From positions 16,171,485 to 16,235,484 of the forward strand of contig NC_088296.1 in assembly GCF_032854445.1 (NCBI RefSeq): DNA of 64,000 nt, written 5' to 3'. This DNA is from Liolophura sinensis. Lineage: Eukaryota > Mollusca > Polyplacophora > Chitonida > Chitonidae. A program made the position numbers and the translations under genes. Below, in pieces: positions 1 to 11,508 of the stretch. How positions within the stretch are numbered: the first letter of the stretch is position 1; every line of letters begins with the position of its first letter. The notes beneath the pieces were generated by a model. It saw only the letters and a program-made list of their open reading frames with translations. It was not told the DNA's origin and did no database searches.

Positions 1-139
1 AATATATCATATTATATCTTATCGTTCTTTTCTGCACAGCCTTACTTAAAAACAAAAATATAGTTATGGACTGAATATGTAGGTGTGTGGGTCCATTGTA
101 ATACCGGTATCAAAATTAAACCGGACACGCACACTCAGT

Positions 140-415
140 AAACTTTTCAAGTCCAGTTTAGAGGAGTGTGGGCCGTTGATTTTGGTGCTTGAGGCTTGGT
201 TTTTGATCACTAGAAGACCGGGTTCAAATTCCGGTCTTAGTCAGGAAGCTTCCAGATTGTCCCCTTCCCATTATACTGATAAACGGAGTAGTCGTTTTAT
301 GATATGCATATCTGTGCTTTACCAGTGTGCCAGTAGTTTCCTAAAGGTTGGTGGTTTACTTCAGTGTCCTCCACATATAAATGTTACTGTGATCGTGTGA
401 GATCAAATCAAATCA
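140..415 (+). mobile_element. tRNA-headed SINE-like element, second type
   Basis: A box-B-like GGTTCAAATTCC at 226 lies in a tRNA-like head, and the stretch ends in ATCAAATCAAATCAAG. Unlike the main SINE family. Head boundaries uncertain. Confidence 0.4.
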
Positions 416-420
416 AGTAA

Positions 421-590
421 ATATTTATTTGTTTATTTTTTTGATTGGTGTTTTACGCCGTACTCAAGAATATTTCACTTATACGACGGCGCCCAGCATT
501 ATGGTGAGTGGAAACCGGGCAGTGCCCGAGGAAAACCCACGACCATCCGCAGGTTGCTGGAACCATTAGGCCACGGAAGCGGTGTGGGAA
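421..590 (-). mobile_element. Main-family SINE, 3' part
   Basis: Reads inverted: A/T tail, TTGATTGGTGTTTTACGCCG, CCAGCATTATGGTGAGTGG, ACGACCATCCGCAGGTTGCT. The tRNA head is missing. Confidence 0.85.
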
Positions 591-1174
591 TTTATACATC
601 CCCCTGCTGTCAGCTTGAGCTTTTTTCCTAATAAGCGGTCAACAACCACTTAGTGACCTTTTTGCAGGCTAACGTTCATTGATATTTCCTCTTGTTTTTC
701 TGCAAAGTGGACGGTGTGCATATCTGTGCATGTACGTCAGCTGTGGATACTGACTAAGTTCGTCAGTAATATACCAGATGTCGGTGGTTTATGCTCGGCG
801 TTCCCGTTTCCGCCACCGATAGGCTTACTGCCAAGTGAGAAATTCCTGAGTGTTAAATTACTATGGAATAAATAAACAAGCACTGAGCTCATATCGGTCA
901 TTTTTACTTATTCACTATACTCTTTCGCTCTTTTATGTTGCCAGTTCCCCTATATCGTTTTTTTCTGTAGGCCTACATAGTTGTAGCTGACCCTTTCATA
1001 GACATCACTGCTTTTTGTTTCACGACACTGCTGGTTTCCCGAGGTCGTTTTCGTTTCTTTCTGGACACGGTTACTTATACCTGTGCACATTGGAACTTCA
1101 TTTCTAGCTGCAACCGCACTTTTTACAGTTTCCTAATATGCCTCAATGTTTCCTTTGTTTCCTTTTCACGCAGT
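590..1174. other. No gene recognised
   Basis: AT-rich unique-looking DNA; short frames only, nothing recognised. Confidence 0.5.
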
Positions 1175-1640
1175 TAATTTTCTCATTGACAAATTCAATT
1201 TTTTCATTGATAAAGCCAGTTTGCCCATGTTCAAAGTGCGTTTCCTCATGAAATAAGTTAGTTACTTCATGGAAAAATTAGTTTTTGCACGGACAAAGTT
1301 GGATTTCTCATGGACAAACTTTCTGCATTGAAAGAGGACGTTTCAACATGGAGAAAAAATTGTTGCCCTTGATGACAATATTACTTTTGTCTTGCATAAA
1401 GTAAGATTTTTCAAGGGCTAAGTTAGCTTTTTGCTAACAAACTGCTTTCATTGACAAAGAAAGTTTGGTCATGGACAAAACCCGTGTCCACCAGTACAAA
1501 ACAACTGCCCTGTATGATGACCAAGTTGGTTAAGTTACTGACTACCTGTTTCTCTACAATGAAAGTTAATTTTCTCCAGGGAAAGGCGAGTTTTTCTCCA
1601 TGTTACATCAAATTCAGTTTTATCAAGACAATTTTTTTTA
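1175..1640. repeat. Degenerate ~21-bp tandem repeat
   Basis: Blocks of the type CATGGACAAAGTTAGTTTTT recur about every 20-22 bp with heavy divergence. An old minisatellite. Confidence 0.5.
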
Positions 1641-3432
1641 TGAAAGTAAATGAAGTGTAAAAAAATACAATAAAAAGAGTGGACATATAAAACGCTGAGT
1701 ATAGGCCTACTAAACCTTTAACGACTATATGATTGTTGTGCCCAAGCTCCCATTTAGCTAGACTGTTTATTTCATTAGAGAGTACCAATGCTTAGGAGAT
1801 GTTATGCATATATGTTACATACTGTATGGCCTGTTGTAGTTGTCCTACCGATTAGCTAACGGACGGAGAAACACAGAGTGAAAGCCGCCATATTTCTTCC
1901 ATTTGGATTTTCACTCACGCTGAACCCACTCAGTTTCGTTAGCTTTCACTAGTGCTGTAAACCTGTCCTTTCATAAGCATGCTATCAACAGAAGCGCTAC
2001 GTACAGTAGCGTGATCTATCTTTCGTCAGCCACATATTGGCGCCATTTCCCGGTTATAAGTCAAGTTTATATATTGTAAGCAGGTTCCCGCTGTTGTGGC
2101 GCGTTTAACCGTCGCGCGTTAGACATTGCGGAAGTAGTAATATGCGAGAAACATTTCTAATGGAAGTCATTTTCTTAAGAAATTGGCCGGTGACCAAGGG
2201 CGATCTTTTGTTTATAGCTCATACATTTACTAGTGAATCAGAAGAACTGAAGATCAACGGCTGGTAAATCAGGTAACTAGAAATGGATATAGGTTAACCC
2301 CAAGCGCATTTTCCCTCTTGGAGCTTTTCAAAGGAAATAATATCTCCATCAAGATGCAACAACAACAACAAAGTCAGAGATTACCCCACATTTTGTATTT
2401 CTGATCGAAGTGACTAAATGTAAGCAGAAGAAAGATATTCTGACTCTTGCTCTAAATAGCTGCCTGTCAAATACATTGAAATGGTTCTGTGCTGTTTAAT
2501 CTACTTCACAAAAGGTTAATCATTATCCAGATTATTGTGTGCATTTTACTGTACTTGTATGCACATTAGGTCTGTAGGGCTGTGTTGACATATTCATGGT
2601 TTCGAGCACCCAGATTCCTCGCAAGAAGCAGGAGGTGATAAATAACATGGAGCTAACTGAGTGAAATGATGATTTTTGCCGATTGCTAAAGTTTGATGTA
2701 TTACAGGACATTGAAACTGTCATATCCGAAGGCTAGATACATCTTGATTATTTTTCGCCAAACAGAATTTCTTACCTTAAAGCTATAGTTTTCATTTTTT
2801 TATCCTAAAATCTTCTTTAGTGCCTATCTCACTTGGGTTAAATTTGTTGTGTTTTCACATCTTGTACTCTAGTCAGGTGACCAAAGAGTGAGCTAATGAT
2901 TGGCTCAGAGCAGCTATAACTGTTCACTGTTCAGTTATCACTGCAAAACAGAGCACTATCATAACCCTGTTTTGTTCCATAAGCTTACCTTAAACACCTC
3001 TGTACTCCAGAAGTTTGTGTTAACATGGCCGCAAAAGTTGGAATTTGTCTAATGTTGACCAGTTTTAGTTTTGTGTGGATTTACCAGTGATGACACATTG
3101 GGACCTACCTGGAATTGATATCTGAGAGGTTTGTGTGTATGGTCAGACAGTTTTTAGTGGTACTGTACAGTACTAGAATTTGAAATGATTTAGATGAACT
3201 TTACTCCCATAAAAGCCTAGGCAGTTGAAGTATTCATCAAGCTTCTGGTATATGCACAAGTTCCCTCATATACAAGGCTTAGGAGCCTGATCATGCACTA
3301 TGCTTATGATATATAGTAGGGAAATTTCACTTACCTTTAGAACTCTTGCACATCCTAATATTTGCTATACCATACTCTGAATAGAAAAAATTCTTGGTTT
3401 AAAAGATGTCTAATCTTACATAGGCCCGTTTT
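1641..3432. other. No gene recognised; possible old dispersed repeat
   Basis: Stretch 2870-2960 (GATTGGCTCAGAGCAGCT, ATCACTGCAAAACAGAGC) resembles the reverse complement of 36500-36590, so an old dispersed repeat may lie here. Otherwise nothing is recognised. Confidence 0.4.
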
Positions 3433-3518
3433 CCTCCCATAACCATGCTGACAACCGTCACATGGATGAAATATTCTTGATTATGGCATAAAACACCAAT
3501 CAAATAAATAAAATAAAA
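3433..3518 (+). mobile_element. Main-family SINE fragment (3' end)
   Basis: Diverged CCATAACCATGCTGACAACC, ATGAAATATTCTTGATTATG, AAACACCAATCAAATAAATA. Confidence 0.75.
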
Positions 3519-3839
3519 CTGCATACAGTTATACAGCTTCCTCGCAGTCTGTAAACACAGCTTTTGATGTCCACTTTCTAAAATTTTCCACATTCTGCAC
3601 CACAGGCCTGTCAAATCGATCAGTTCTATGCTCTTTTGAAGACTATGGGTTTGCCTGGTACCAGCAAAAAGATAGATGTAATCCATGTTAAACAAACAAC
3701 TTTCTGAATTAGTGAATTACATGTCCCTTGGCGAAACCAGATCTCTTATTTTGAATGAAAACAAAACTATTTCAGCAATGGTGGGCGCACTATCTCCCAC
3801 AAATGCACCAAAGTGTCCATACTTAAATCCGAAATTAAT

Positions 3840-4030
3840 TTGGTAACAATGATGAGGAGTAGACTGGGTTTGAACCCCAGGTTGGTAGGACTGGTAGTTT
3901 GTTGCCTAATAATTTGGTGGTAATTAAAGGAAATATAAAGAGAACAAAGACTGGCAGGAATGAACCGGATTTGAACCGATGACTGCTAGAGCGATGCTCA
4001 TCACGGCTATGGTGACAGACAGTGTAAAGA
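3840..4030 (-). other. tRNA-like box-B motifs, possible SINE heads
   Basis: On the minus strand GGGGTTCAAACCCAG (near 3868) and CGGTTCAAATCCGG (near 3973) resemble box B with tRNA-like arms. No full cloverleaf was drawn, so no tRNA gene is claimed. Confidence 0.3.
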
Positions 4031-4179
4031 AAAGAAACACTGCTCTCAAGTAGTAGTGCTGGGCCACCTGCATAGAGGGATTGTTCCTTTGATCTACTGC
4101 TCCTGTGGCCAGACAGAATTATAATACACCCTGTAGCCAGCACTCTACAGTGAACAGGTTTCATGTAGTCTAGCATAAA

Positions 4180-5859
4180 GCTCCCATGTTGTATGAATGA
4201 GTGATTTTGTCAAATTTTGTACGTATGTACACTGGAGGTGTTTAGGTCATTCTTTTGGTCACGGTTTTTGGGTCATAACATATACAAAGCACAAAATAAT
4301 TCTGAAAGATTTGTAATCCTGACGGCAAGTAGAACCAGATAGTCAGTTTGTTTCATCATTTTAAGCAGCTTTTCGAATTCAGATACTTTTGACATAATTT
4401 GATTGATCATTTACTAGAAGATGTGTAAATAAGAAGAATTTTTCTTTCAATATGGGTACACCATTCCACCTAAAAATTGCAAGTGAAATTTCCTCAAGAG
4501 ATCATGAGCCGCATCAATAAAATTCAAAATGGCTGCTAAGTCAGTTCATTGGCTAAACATCCCAAAATGCCAAAAGCTGCTTCATATGTTCATTATTAAA
4601 ACTGCAAAGTTTGTTTTTTCTACCTTTAGCAGTTTTTGAGATGCTGCAATTTAAAGAGCTGACTATGAAAAATATTACTTAGTTTTGAAATGCACTTTGT
4701 GAGAAAACTATCACTTGTTTTAGTATTAAAGTCAGAAATGAACACTAGTAGTTGATTTATCTACATACTAATTTTCAGCTTCATAGCTGTTATGGTTTCT
4801 GGTCATGTCACATTTGAAAAATTACACTAAAATGAGCTTTAATTGTAATTTACAGGAAAACTATACCTCGTAGGAAAAAGCTAAAACCACAGTTGTCTTC
4901 AGCAGGTCAAGCTACATCTAATTGCTATCTTGTTTATTAAAAATTCATTAATGGGTCATCTTGTGACCAAAATGACCGTTAGTGAAGCTTCCACATTTCT
5001 TGACCGATTTGCATAAAATTTTCAATCCTGATACCCCCAATAGACTTGTACATGTGTATTAATTTTCAATTCAGTCAAATCAGTGGTTCTGGAGAAGAAT
5101 TTTTTTTTTCATACTTCTCCAATATGGCCGATAAGTGGGTCACAGGAGGGTAAAGTTTTTTTTACTCCAGCAGGTATCCATTGTGATTTGTTGATGAACT
5201 TGTATCCAAAAATAACAGCTGTGATACACAGTTTTTTCGCAAAACGAAAAAAAAAAAAAGAAGAAAAAAGCAGTTGTCAGAGAAGAAGAAAAATAAGCTG
5301 TAGCGAGAAAAAGAGTATTCCAAGCTGCCTAATGAATAAAGACCTCAAATCTTACACAATTTTTCAGCGATCGCCACTGACATACCAGCAAGGTTAATTC
5401 TGTAACCAAGTTTTATGTAGAAGTGCGCAGATGAGTCTGTTTCAAGGTGCTGTGAAATGAAAACAGTTTGTTGGTCTCCGTTACATTAGATGCTGTGCTG
5501 ATAACCTTGTTTTTCAACATATATGGGCCTTTTCCACATTCCTGCATCTATAAAAGCAGGGAGATGCACATGTATGTCTCTCAGGCCTGTGATTTTCACG
5601 CACCAAAATGATATGGCCATGTCTAATCATTCCAGTCCAAAACCCACGTACCTCTCAACATCAACAACATGTGCCCAGAATATCACGCCAAACTACCATG
5701 AATTTGATACTGTAGTAAAGCCAAATGGCAAGTACGTCAATCCCATTTAGCCTTTTCCTCCGTCTTGGTGAAGGGCAGCTGTTTGAAGTTGATGGCTCAT
5801 AAGTGTCAAATGTGTGATTTGCCCCTCATGCCTCACCACCACTCATTGTACCCCCACCG
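4180..5859. other. No gene recognised
   Basis: AT-rich; short frames only. The stretch near 4990-5100 (TTGACCGATTTGCATAAAAT, CCCAATAGACTTGTACATGT) has the feel of a dispersed repeat but no second copy is seen in the window. Confidence 0.4.
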
Positions 5860-5864
5860 TGTTT

Positions 5865-6780
5865 TGTTCTCTTCTTCTTACCCATTGTGCTATTCCACTT
5901 ACCCGTTGTGGTATTCCACTTACCCGTTGTGCTATTCCACTTACTCATTGTGCTATTCCACTTACCCATTGTGCTATTCCTCTTGCCATTTGTTCTATTC
6001 CTCTTACCAGTTGTGCTATTCCACTTACCCATTGTTCTATTCCACTTACCCGCTGTGCTATTCCACTTACCCGTTGTGCTATTCTACTTACCATTTGTGC
6101 TGTTCCTCTTACCAGTTGTGCTATTCCACATACCCGTTATGCTATTCTGCTTAGCCGTTGTGCTGTTCCTCTTACCCATTGTGCTATTCCAATTAGCCGT
6201 TGTGCTATTCTGCTTAGCTGTTATGCTATTCCGCTTAGCCGTTGTGCTGTTCCACTTACTCCTTATGCTATTCCTCTTACATGTTGTGCTATTCCACTTA
6301 CCCATTGATCTGTTCCGCTTAGCGGTTGTGCTATTCCTCTTAGCTGTTGTGCTATTCCTCTCAACCGTTGTGCTGTTCCACTTACCCGTTGTCTTGTTCC
6401 CCTTAGCCGTTGTACTATTCCTCTTACCCGTTGTCCTGTTCCCCTTAGCCGTTGTGCTATTCCTCTTACCCGTTGTGCTGTTCCACGTACCCCTTGTGCT
6501 ATTTCGCTTACCTGTTGTGCTATTCTGTTTACCCATTGTACTTTTCCATGTACCCTTTGTGCTATTCCAAGTACCCTTTGTGCTGTTTCGCTTATCCATT
6601 GTGCTATTCCTCTTACCCGTTGTGCTGTTCTGCTTAGCCGTTGTGCTGTTCCGCTTAGCCATTGTGCTGTTCCGCTTAGCCGTCGTGCTCTTCTGCCTAG
6701 CCGTAGTGCTGTTCCGTTTAGGCGTCATGCTATTCTGCTTACCCTTTGTGTTGTTTTGCTTAGCCGTTAGACTTTTTGTT
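5865..6780. repeat. 21-bp minisatellite, about 43 copies
   Basis: Core CTATTCCACTTACCCGTTGT plus G, diverged copy to copy. Because the period is a multiple of three, several frames stay open by chance: + frame 5887-6831 repeats VVLFHLP, and the minus frame 6084-6728 repeats K-R-N-S-T-T-G/A. No initiation context, promoter or domain supports coding. Confidence 0.9.
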
Positions 6781-6789
6781 ATTCTATTG

Positions 6790-7349
6790 CAAATGGATGC
6801 TGCCTATTACTGTTGTGAACCATCACCATAAGGGAAGAAAAGGCTGACAAAATCTGCTGTGCTCATTCAGTTTTATCCCTGTATTAAATTAAATGATGGT
6901 TTGGGCAATATCCTGGGTGCATGGGGTATATAGTTCTTGAGCAGGAATAAAAGACTTCATATTGAATATTGGTCAGTGAATCGGTAAATCAGCATATGTT
7001 TTCTACACTCAGAAAACAGACAGTGCTGTTGCTGTAGTAATACTAGTACCCTGGTAACATACTCTTTGATGAGGCAAGCTTTTCTTCTCCTCGGGGGAAA
7101 AGTGGATACAAATTGAAACATGACTATTGGGTAAACGAGTGTAACTGAACTGTCTTTAAATGTGGTTTAATAATACTACTTGGATACCGCAGCTCTCACT
7201 TCTTGGGAGCTTTAGTGACAGCTGTTTGTGCAGTCGGACGTTCTTGGTACCCTAGGCAAGTAGTCTTCCGCCAATATAATGCGCATGTGGGATAGTTTGC
7301 TAGTCATTTGCCAAAGGCTGACGGTTTACATATGACACTCCGTTTTTTT
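6790..7349. other. No gene recognised
   Basis: Unique-looking, no feature seen. Confidence 0.5.
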
Positions 7350-7425
7350 TTTTTCCTCCGCCCATGAGACCGTCAAAAATTCTTGAGTAGAACGCTAAGC
7401 ATCAGTCAAATAAATAAATAAGAAT
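7350..7425 (+). mobile_element. Main-family SINE fragment, decayed
   Basis: TTTCCTCCGCCCATGA, AAAATTCTTGAGTAGAACGC, CAGTCAAATAAATAAATA. Confidence 0.6.
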
Positions 7426-7487
7426 ACATGGCCTAGTAAGCTGCCTAATTTTTACGACACTTTATTGTTTATTGTAATGCGGTAATT

Positions 7488-7680
7488 GTGAGCTCAAGTC
7501 AAGCTCATGCTAGCTCCCTCTCCGGTCATATGTGGGAAAGGCTGTCAGAAACCCATGGATAGTTGTGGGTTTTCCTGGGCACTACTCAGTTTTTTTCTAC
7601 TATAATGCTGGCCGCCATGGTATAAGTGAAATGTTCAAGAGTACGACATTAAACACCAATCAAGTATATAAGTAAATAAT
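7488..7680 (+). mobile_element. Main-family SINE
   Basis: GTGAGCTCAAGTCAAGCTCA (box B region), TAGTTGTGGGTTTTCCTGGG, AATGCTGGCCGCCATGGTAT, AAACACCAATCAAG. The first half of the tRNA head is missing. Confidence 0.85.
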
Positions 7681-8082
7681 TTTTAATCAGTAGGACCCGC
7701 ACTGTGTCAGTTCAATTCCAGGTTGGGCAGTGAGCTGTCGAGATTCTTTTACCTTTACATTTTTCAGGGCCTTTTTTAAGCTAAGCCATTTACATTTGTA
7801 GGTCGTTGTACATGAAGTTCGTGTTTGAAATCACATGCCCTCCCCTGATATGGTATACAAATAGAGCTTGGTCTTATTATCTGTGTGTCACAAGTGGGAA
7901 GAAGTTGACTACTCTACATGCTGGTCAATGGTTTAGTCATGGAGAGGGATTTCTGGATCCCCACGCTCTTGTTTGTGACGGTATTTGGTGGGTGGCATTC
8001 GTCGTGCTCTTTGCACAGTTCTCTGATCACTAGGTACCACTTTCTGCGGCCTTCTTGGGGATCTGCCTTTCACCAGCGCGAC

Positions 8083-8218
8083 CATTTTGAGTTCAGTATC
8101 CAGCTCATGTTGGCTTCCTGTTTGGCATGCTATGTGCCTGGAGGCTTTTGTGGGTTTTCCCCGGTCATGCTGGCTGCAGTGAAATATTCTGGAGTATGGC
8201 AATAAAATGAATAAAAAA
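8083..8218 (+). mobile_element. Main-family SINE, decayed
   Basis: GAGTTCAGTATCCAGCTCAT, TGGCTTCCTGTTTGG, TTTTGTGGGTTTTCC, GTGAAATATTCTGGAGTATG. Confidence 0.7.
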
Positions 8219-8564
8219 CACAAGTGAGGTGGAAAACTCATAAATTGTCATTTTTCTATCTTTATGACAGGTAGCGTTGGCATGCGGAGTGTGTGAAAAA
8301 GCAGAGACAGAGCAGAGTGTATGGGCATGAGTAGGTATTACATACTTCACCAGTGTCAGAATTGAGCCTGTGACCCCTGGAAAAAAAGGATGAACTGGAA
8401 AAGATCCTGCTTTGTGCCAAACTTTGTATTGTCCTGAGGCTGGAGTGACCTTTAACCAACCTGTCTGGAAACCGGTAGGAGCACTGTGTGGTGGTGCAGA
8501 CATTGGAATACTATTTGTTGCCGTGAATTTGAAAAGGCGAATACATTGTGTTAACACAGGTGTC

Positions 8565-8790
8565 TGGGTCACTGGTGGTACAGACATTTGTGGTACAGAC
8601 ATTTGTGTCTTGTGATATTGGTGGTACAGACATTTTGTGGTACGGGTATTGGTGGTAAAGACATTTGTGGTACGGATATTGGTGTTAAACAGAAAAGTCT
8701 TGTTCTGAATGTAGAAAGACAGACCAAAATCAAATATAATTTGTGAACATAGGAATCCAGCGCTGGTGAAGCAGACATTGGTGTTAAAAA
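8565..8790. repeat. Irregular GGTACAGACATT repeats
   Basis: Variants of GGTGGTACAGACATTTGTGG recur irregularly upstream of ZNF-1. No other feature in 8220-9080. Confidence 0.6.
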
Positions 8791-9080
8791 AAAATAGTGT
8801 TTTGAATGTGTACTGACAAATACATTATATGAGAAGAGGTGTCGGGGGCGCTAGTAGTACCGATAGTTTTTGACTTTTCCTGGATGTGTGAAAACAGGCT
8901 GTAAAGCTGAGTGTGGCACAGGTGGAACATACAGGTAAACTACATTGATTTCTTGAAACAAGAGGAGTCTTTCCTTCAGAACTTCAGACTACAGCCAAAG
9001 CAACAGGAGATTTTGGCACAAGCCTTAGTAGGAACCAAGCAAAAGGAACCGTCCTCCTATATATAGCTGTGTTATTTTGA

Positions 9081-9111
9081 AAAAAAGGAACTATTTTTAG
9101 GCAAAGCAAAC
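9081..9111 (+). promoter_or_regulatory. Putative 3' splice site and short 5' leader of ZNF-1
   Basis: An acceptor-like CTATTTTTAG ends at 9100, 11 nt before the ATG. This fits the common layout where the whole C2H2 protein lies in one large last exon preceded by a non-coding exon. The upstream exon was not identified. Confidence 0.5.
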
Positions 9112-10899
9112 ATGACAGAACGTTCTATCACCCTAGATAAGCCAGGTGTTTTACCTGTAAAGGTAAAAACTGATGATGCCACTGATGGAGCTAAACTTTG
9201 TAGCGTAGTTATGCAAGGAGAAGACGAGGAGGACATTGAAATTGATGTAGATGTGTCAGATGATGAGCAAGGAGCAGCAGATAGCCTTGGGCATGTCAGA
9301 GATGAAAGGAACATTGATGAGAGACAAGATGATGGGGTGCCTCGTGAAAAACTGTGTCGTGAAGAAGCTGCACCTGACCGACTCCATGGTGAATTAACTG
9401 TGAAGAATGTCCGGCAGAAGAACCTGGAAACAGGACATGAAAATAAGAAACAGGATTCCCTGGCGCCCTTCATTTCAAAGGCAGGAGCTACTAACTCAGA
9501 TAGCACTGAGACTACTGATCAACCTCCAGCATCCTCCCTTTCAACGGCAGAGGGACGGGGAGATAACTCTGGTGGTATAAGCGCCACATATGAACCTCCA
9601 GGCTCCTCAGTGCCCTCCAAGGCAGCAGGTGCGAACGTTCCGTACAGTTACCATATTTTGCAAATGATAAAGTCGGAAGATCCAAATTTTGACGTTTCCA
9701 AATTCGGGACGTTGACAGAACCTGCTAGTCCGGACATGCCGGAGGAAAGCGTTAGCTACACCTTAGATAACAACCCTTTCATGTGTATGACTTGCGGCGA
9801 AAACTTTTCCAATGTGCATGGGCTGCAAATTCATTGTCAAATTCACACACGCGAAAAGCCCTTCAAATGCGATATCTGTGGCAAATGTTTTACCTTGAAA
9901 TACTTATTGAAAAGACATGGTTTGACGCACACAGGTGACAAACCGCATACCTGTTTGACTTGTGGGAAAGGCTTCACTCGACTGAGTGACTTGAAAAGAC
10001 ACGAAGCTGTACACTCCAATGACAAGCCTCATGTCTGTGTCACGTGTGGAAAAGGTTTCGCTACTGTAGCTAGATTGAAGAGACATAACTTGCGACCTTG
10101 TCAGATCAAGCTGAAAAAGTACTGTGCACCAAACTCTGGCAAAAAGCGTTTCACATGTGACGTATGTGGCAACGGCTTCAAGAATGAATCCACACTGAAA
10201 ATCCATAGTCAGACACATCAGTATGAAAAACCTCACGTCTGCAACACGTGTGGAAAAAGGTTTCGTTGGCCATTCGCTTTAAAAACGCACATGAGAAAGC
10301 ACACTGGTGAAAAACCGTATATCTGTGCCACTTGTGGTAAAGGTTTCTTCTATTATTCCCCGATGAAAAAACATTGTGAAGAACAACACAACGGGAAGAA
10401 GCCTCACTCCTGTGACATTTGTGGGAAAAGCTTCCCCGATGCATTCGGCTTGAAGACGCATATTCGAACACACACCGGGGAAAGGCCATTCAAATGCGAT
10501 CTGTGTGACAAGAGGTTTTTTAGTAATTCCCATTTGAAACAACATGGTCGAACCCATTCCACGGAAAGGCCTCATGTCTGTGGTACTTGTGGGAAAACTT
10601 TTACCCATCAAGCAAGTTTGAAAATTCACAGTCGAACGCACACGGGTGAAAGGCCTTACAGCTGCGCTACATGTGGCAAGAGTTTTCACGATAGTTCCAC
10701 GATGCAGAGGCATAGCCGGAGGCACACGGGCCAAAAGCCTTTCGCCTGCAGCACTTGTGGAAAAAGTTTCTTCGATAATTCCACGCTGAAAAGACATTAC
10801 CAAACACACACAGGTGAAAAGCCCTACACCTGTACCATCTGCGGTAAAAGTTACGCACATCAAAGCAATTTCAAGAAACATAGTCGAACTCACACTTAA
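9112..10899 (+). CDS. C2H2 zinc-finger protein, 13 fingers (ZNF-1)
   Basis: An open frame of 595 codons. Residues 1-222 are acidic and low-complexity (a run of D/E near 36-51) and look disordered. Residues 223-595 hold 13 tandem fingers of the form C-x2-C-x12-H-x3-5-H joined by TGEKP-type linkers. Finger 4 ends in Cys (H-x4-C) and is followed by a longer, non-standard linker. Tandem fingers of this kind normally bind DNA in the nucleus; the target cannot be read here. The start is the first ATG, 11 nt after a good 3' splice site (CTATTTTTAG, ends 9100), so an upstream non-coding exon is likely. Residues 9-22 (DKPGVLPVKV..) match the N-terminal module of the 31.6 kb ZNF gene and the 17.8 kb pseudogene. 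No KRAB, BTB or SCAN domain is seen. The stop follows the last finger directly. The frame has no breaks and is probably functional. Confidence 0.93.
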   Translation: MTERSITLDKPGVLPVKVKTDDATDGAKLCSVVMQGEDEEDIEIDVDVSDDEQGAADSLGHVRDERNIDERQDDGVPREKLCREEAAPDRLHGELTVKNVRQKNLETGHENKKQDSLAPFISKAGATNSDSTETTDQPPASSLSTAEGRGDNSGGISATYEPPGSSVPSKAAGANVPYSYHILQMIKSEDPNFDVSKFGTLTEPASPDMPEESVSYTLDNNPFMCMTCGENFSNVHGLQIHCQIHTREKPFKCDICGKCFTLKYLLKRHGLTHTGDKPHTCLTCGKGFTRLSDLKRHEAVHSNDKPHVCVTCGKGFATVARLKRHNLRPCQIKLKKYCAPNSGKKRFTCDVCGNGFKNESTLKIHSQTHQYEKPHVCNTCGKRFRWPFALKTHMRKHTGEKPYICATCGKGFFYYSPMKKHCEEQHNGKKPHSCDICGKSFPDAFGLKTHIRTHTGERPFKCDLCDKRFFSNSHLKQHGRTHSTERPHVCGTCGKTFTHQASLKIHSRTHTGERPYSCATCGKSFHDSSTMQRHSRRHTGQKPFACSTCGKSFFDNSTLKRHYQTHTGEKPYTCTICGKSYAHQSNFKKHSRTHT

Positions 10900-10959
10900 C
10901 TGAAGTGTCATGTATTACTTTTTCTTTGTCGTCTTCAATTTCTTTTTTCTGATAGTTAA

Positions 10960-11065
10960 AGGTCAGTCGTCATTATCAACACATACAGAGGTGAAAATTT
11001 ACACCTGTTAAATTTGTGGTAAAATTTGTGCCAAAAGCCACGTCAGATCAATGTCAGTGTTACCA
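10960..11065 (+). pseudogene. Relic zinc finger downstream of the ZNF-1 stop
   Basis: About 60 bp past the ZNF-1 stop, one frame reads linker-like THTEVKIYTC, then a stop, then ICGKICAKS, which is the start of a C2H2 finger. It looks like a former additional finger cut off when the present stop arose, or a fragment of a neighbouring copy. Confidence 0.5.
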
Positions 11066-11207
11066 AGCTGAAAGCACACGTGTGCCGGATAACTATGTGC
11101 TATTTTTGTAATACATAGGTTACTTCCCTTTTCGAGGATTTACCCCCTTTGACGGTAGATATCAATTCATTTATCTAATGCTGTTAATGAACCGTTTAAG
11201 CATTCAG

Positions 11208-11508
11208 TGATTAACTATGACTAATCTGTTCGCGAAGGGTAGCGCTGATTAACTCTGACTAATTTGCTCGCGAAGGTTTGCAGTGATTAATTGTGAGTAA
11301 TCTGCTCGCGAAGGTTAGCAGTGATTAACTGTGACTAATCTGCTGGCGAAGGTCAGCAGTGATTAATTGTGACTAATCTGCTGGCGAAGGTCAGCAGTGA
11401 TTAACTGTGACTAATCTACTCGCGAAGGTCAGCAGTGATTAATTGTGACTAATCTGCTCACGAAGGTCAGCACTGATTAACTGTGACTAATCTGCTCGCG
11501 AAGGTTAG
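11208..11508. repeat. 38-bp minisatellite, about 8 copies
   Basis: Unit contains GATTAACTGTGACTAATCTG then CTCGCGAAGGTTAGC. Lies about 300 bp past ZNF-1. Confidence 0.92.

Noticed and set aside
3840-4030. tRNA genes on the minus strand
   Set aside because: Box-B-like motifs only; no acceptor stem or full cloverleaf could be drawn. More likely SINE heads.
5887-6831. 314-codon open frame repeating VVLFHLP, and a 214-codon minus frame
   Set aside because: Both lie wholly in the 21-bp minisatellite; a stop-free unit of 21 bp keeps frames open automatically. No domain, splice or promoter support.
10279-10911. 210-codon minus-strand frame antisense to ZNF-1
   Set aside because: Shadow of the repeated zinc-finger codons; no independent signal.
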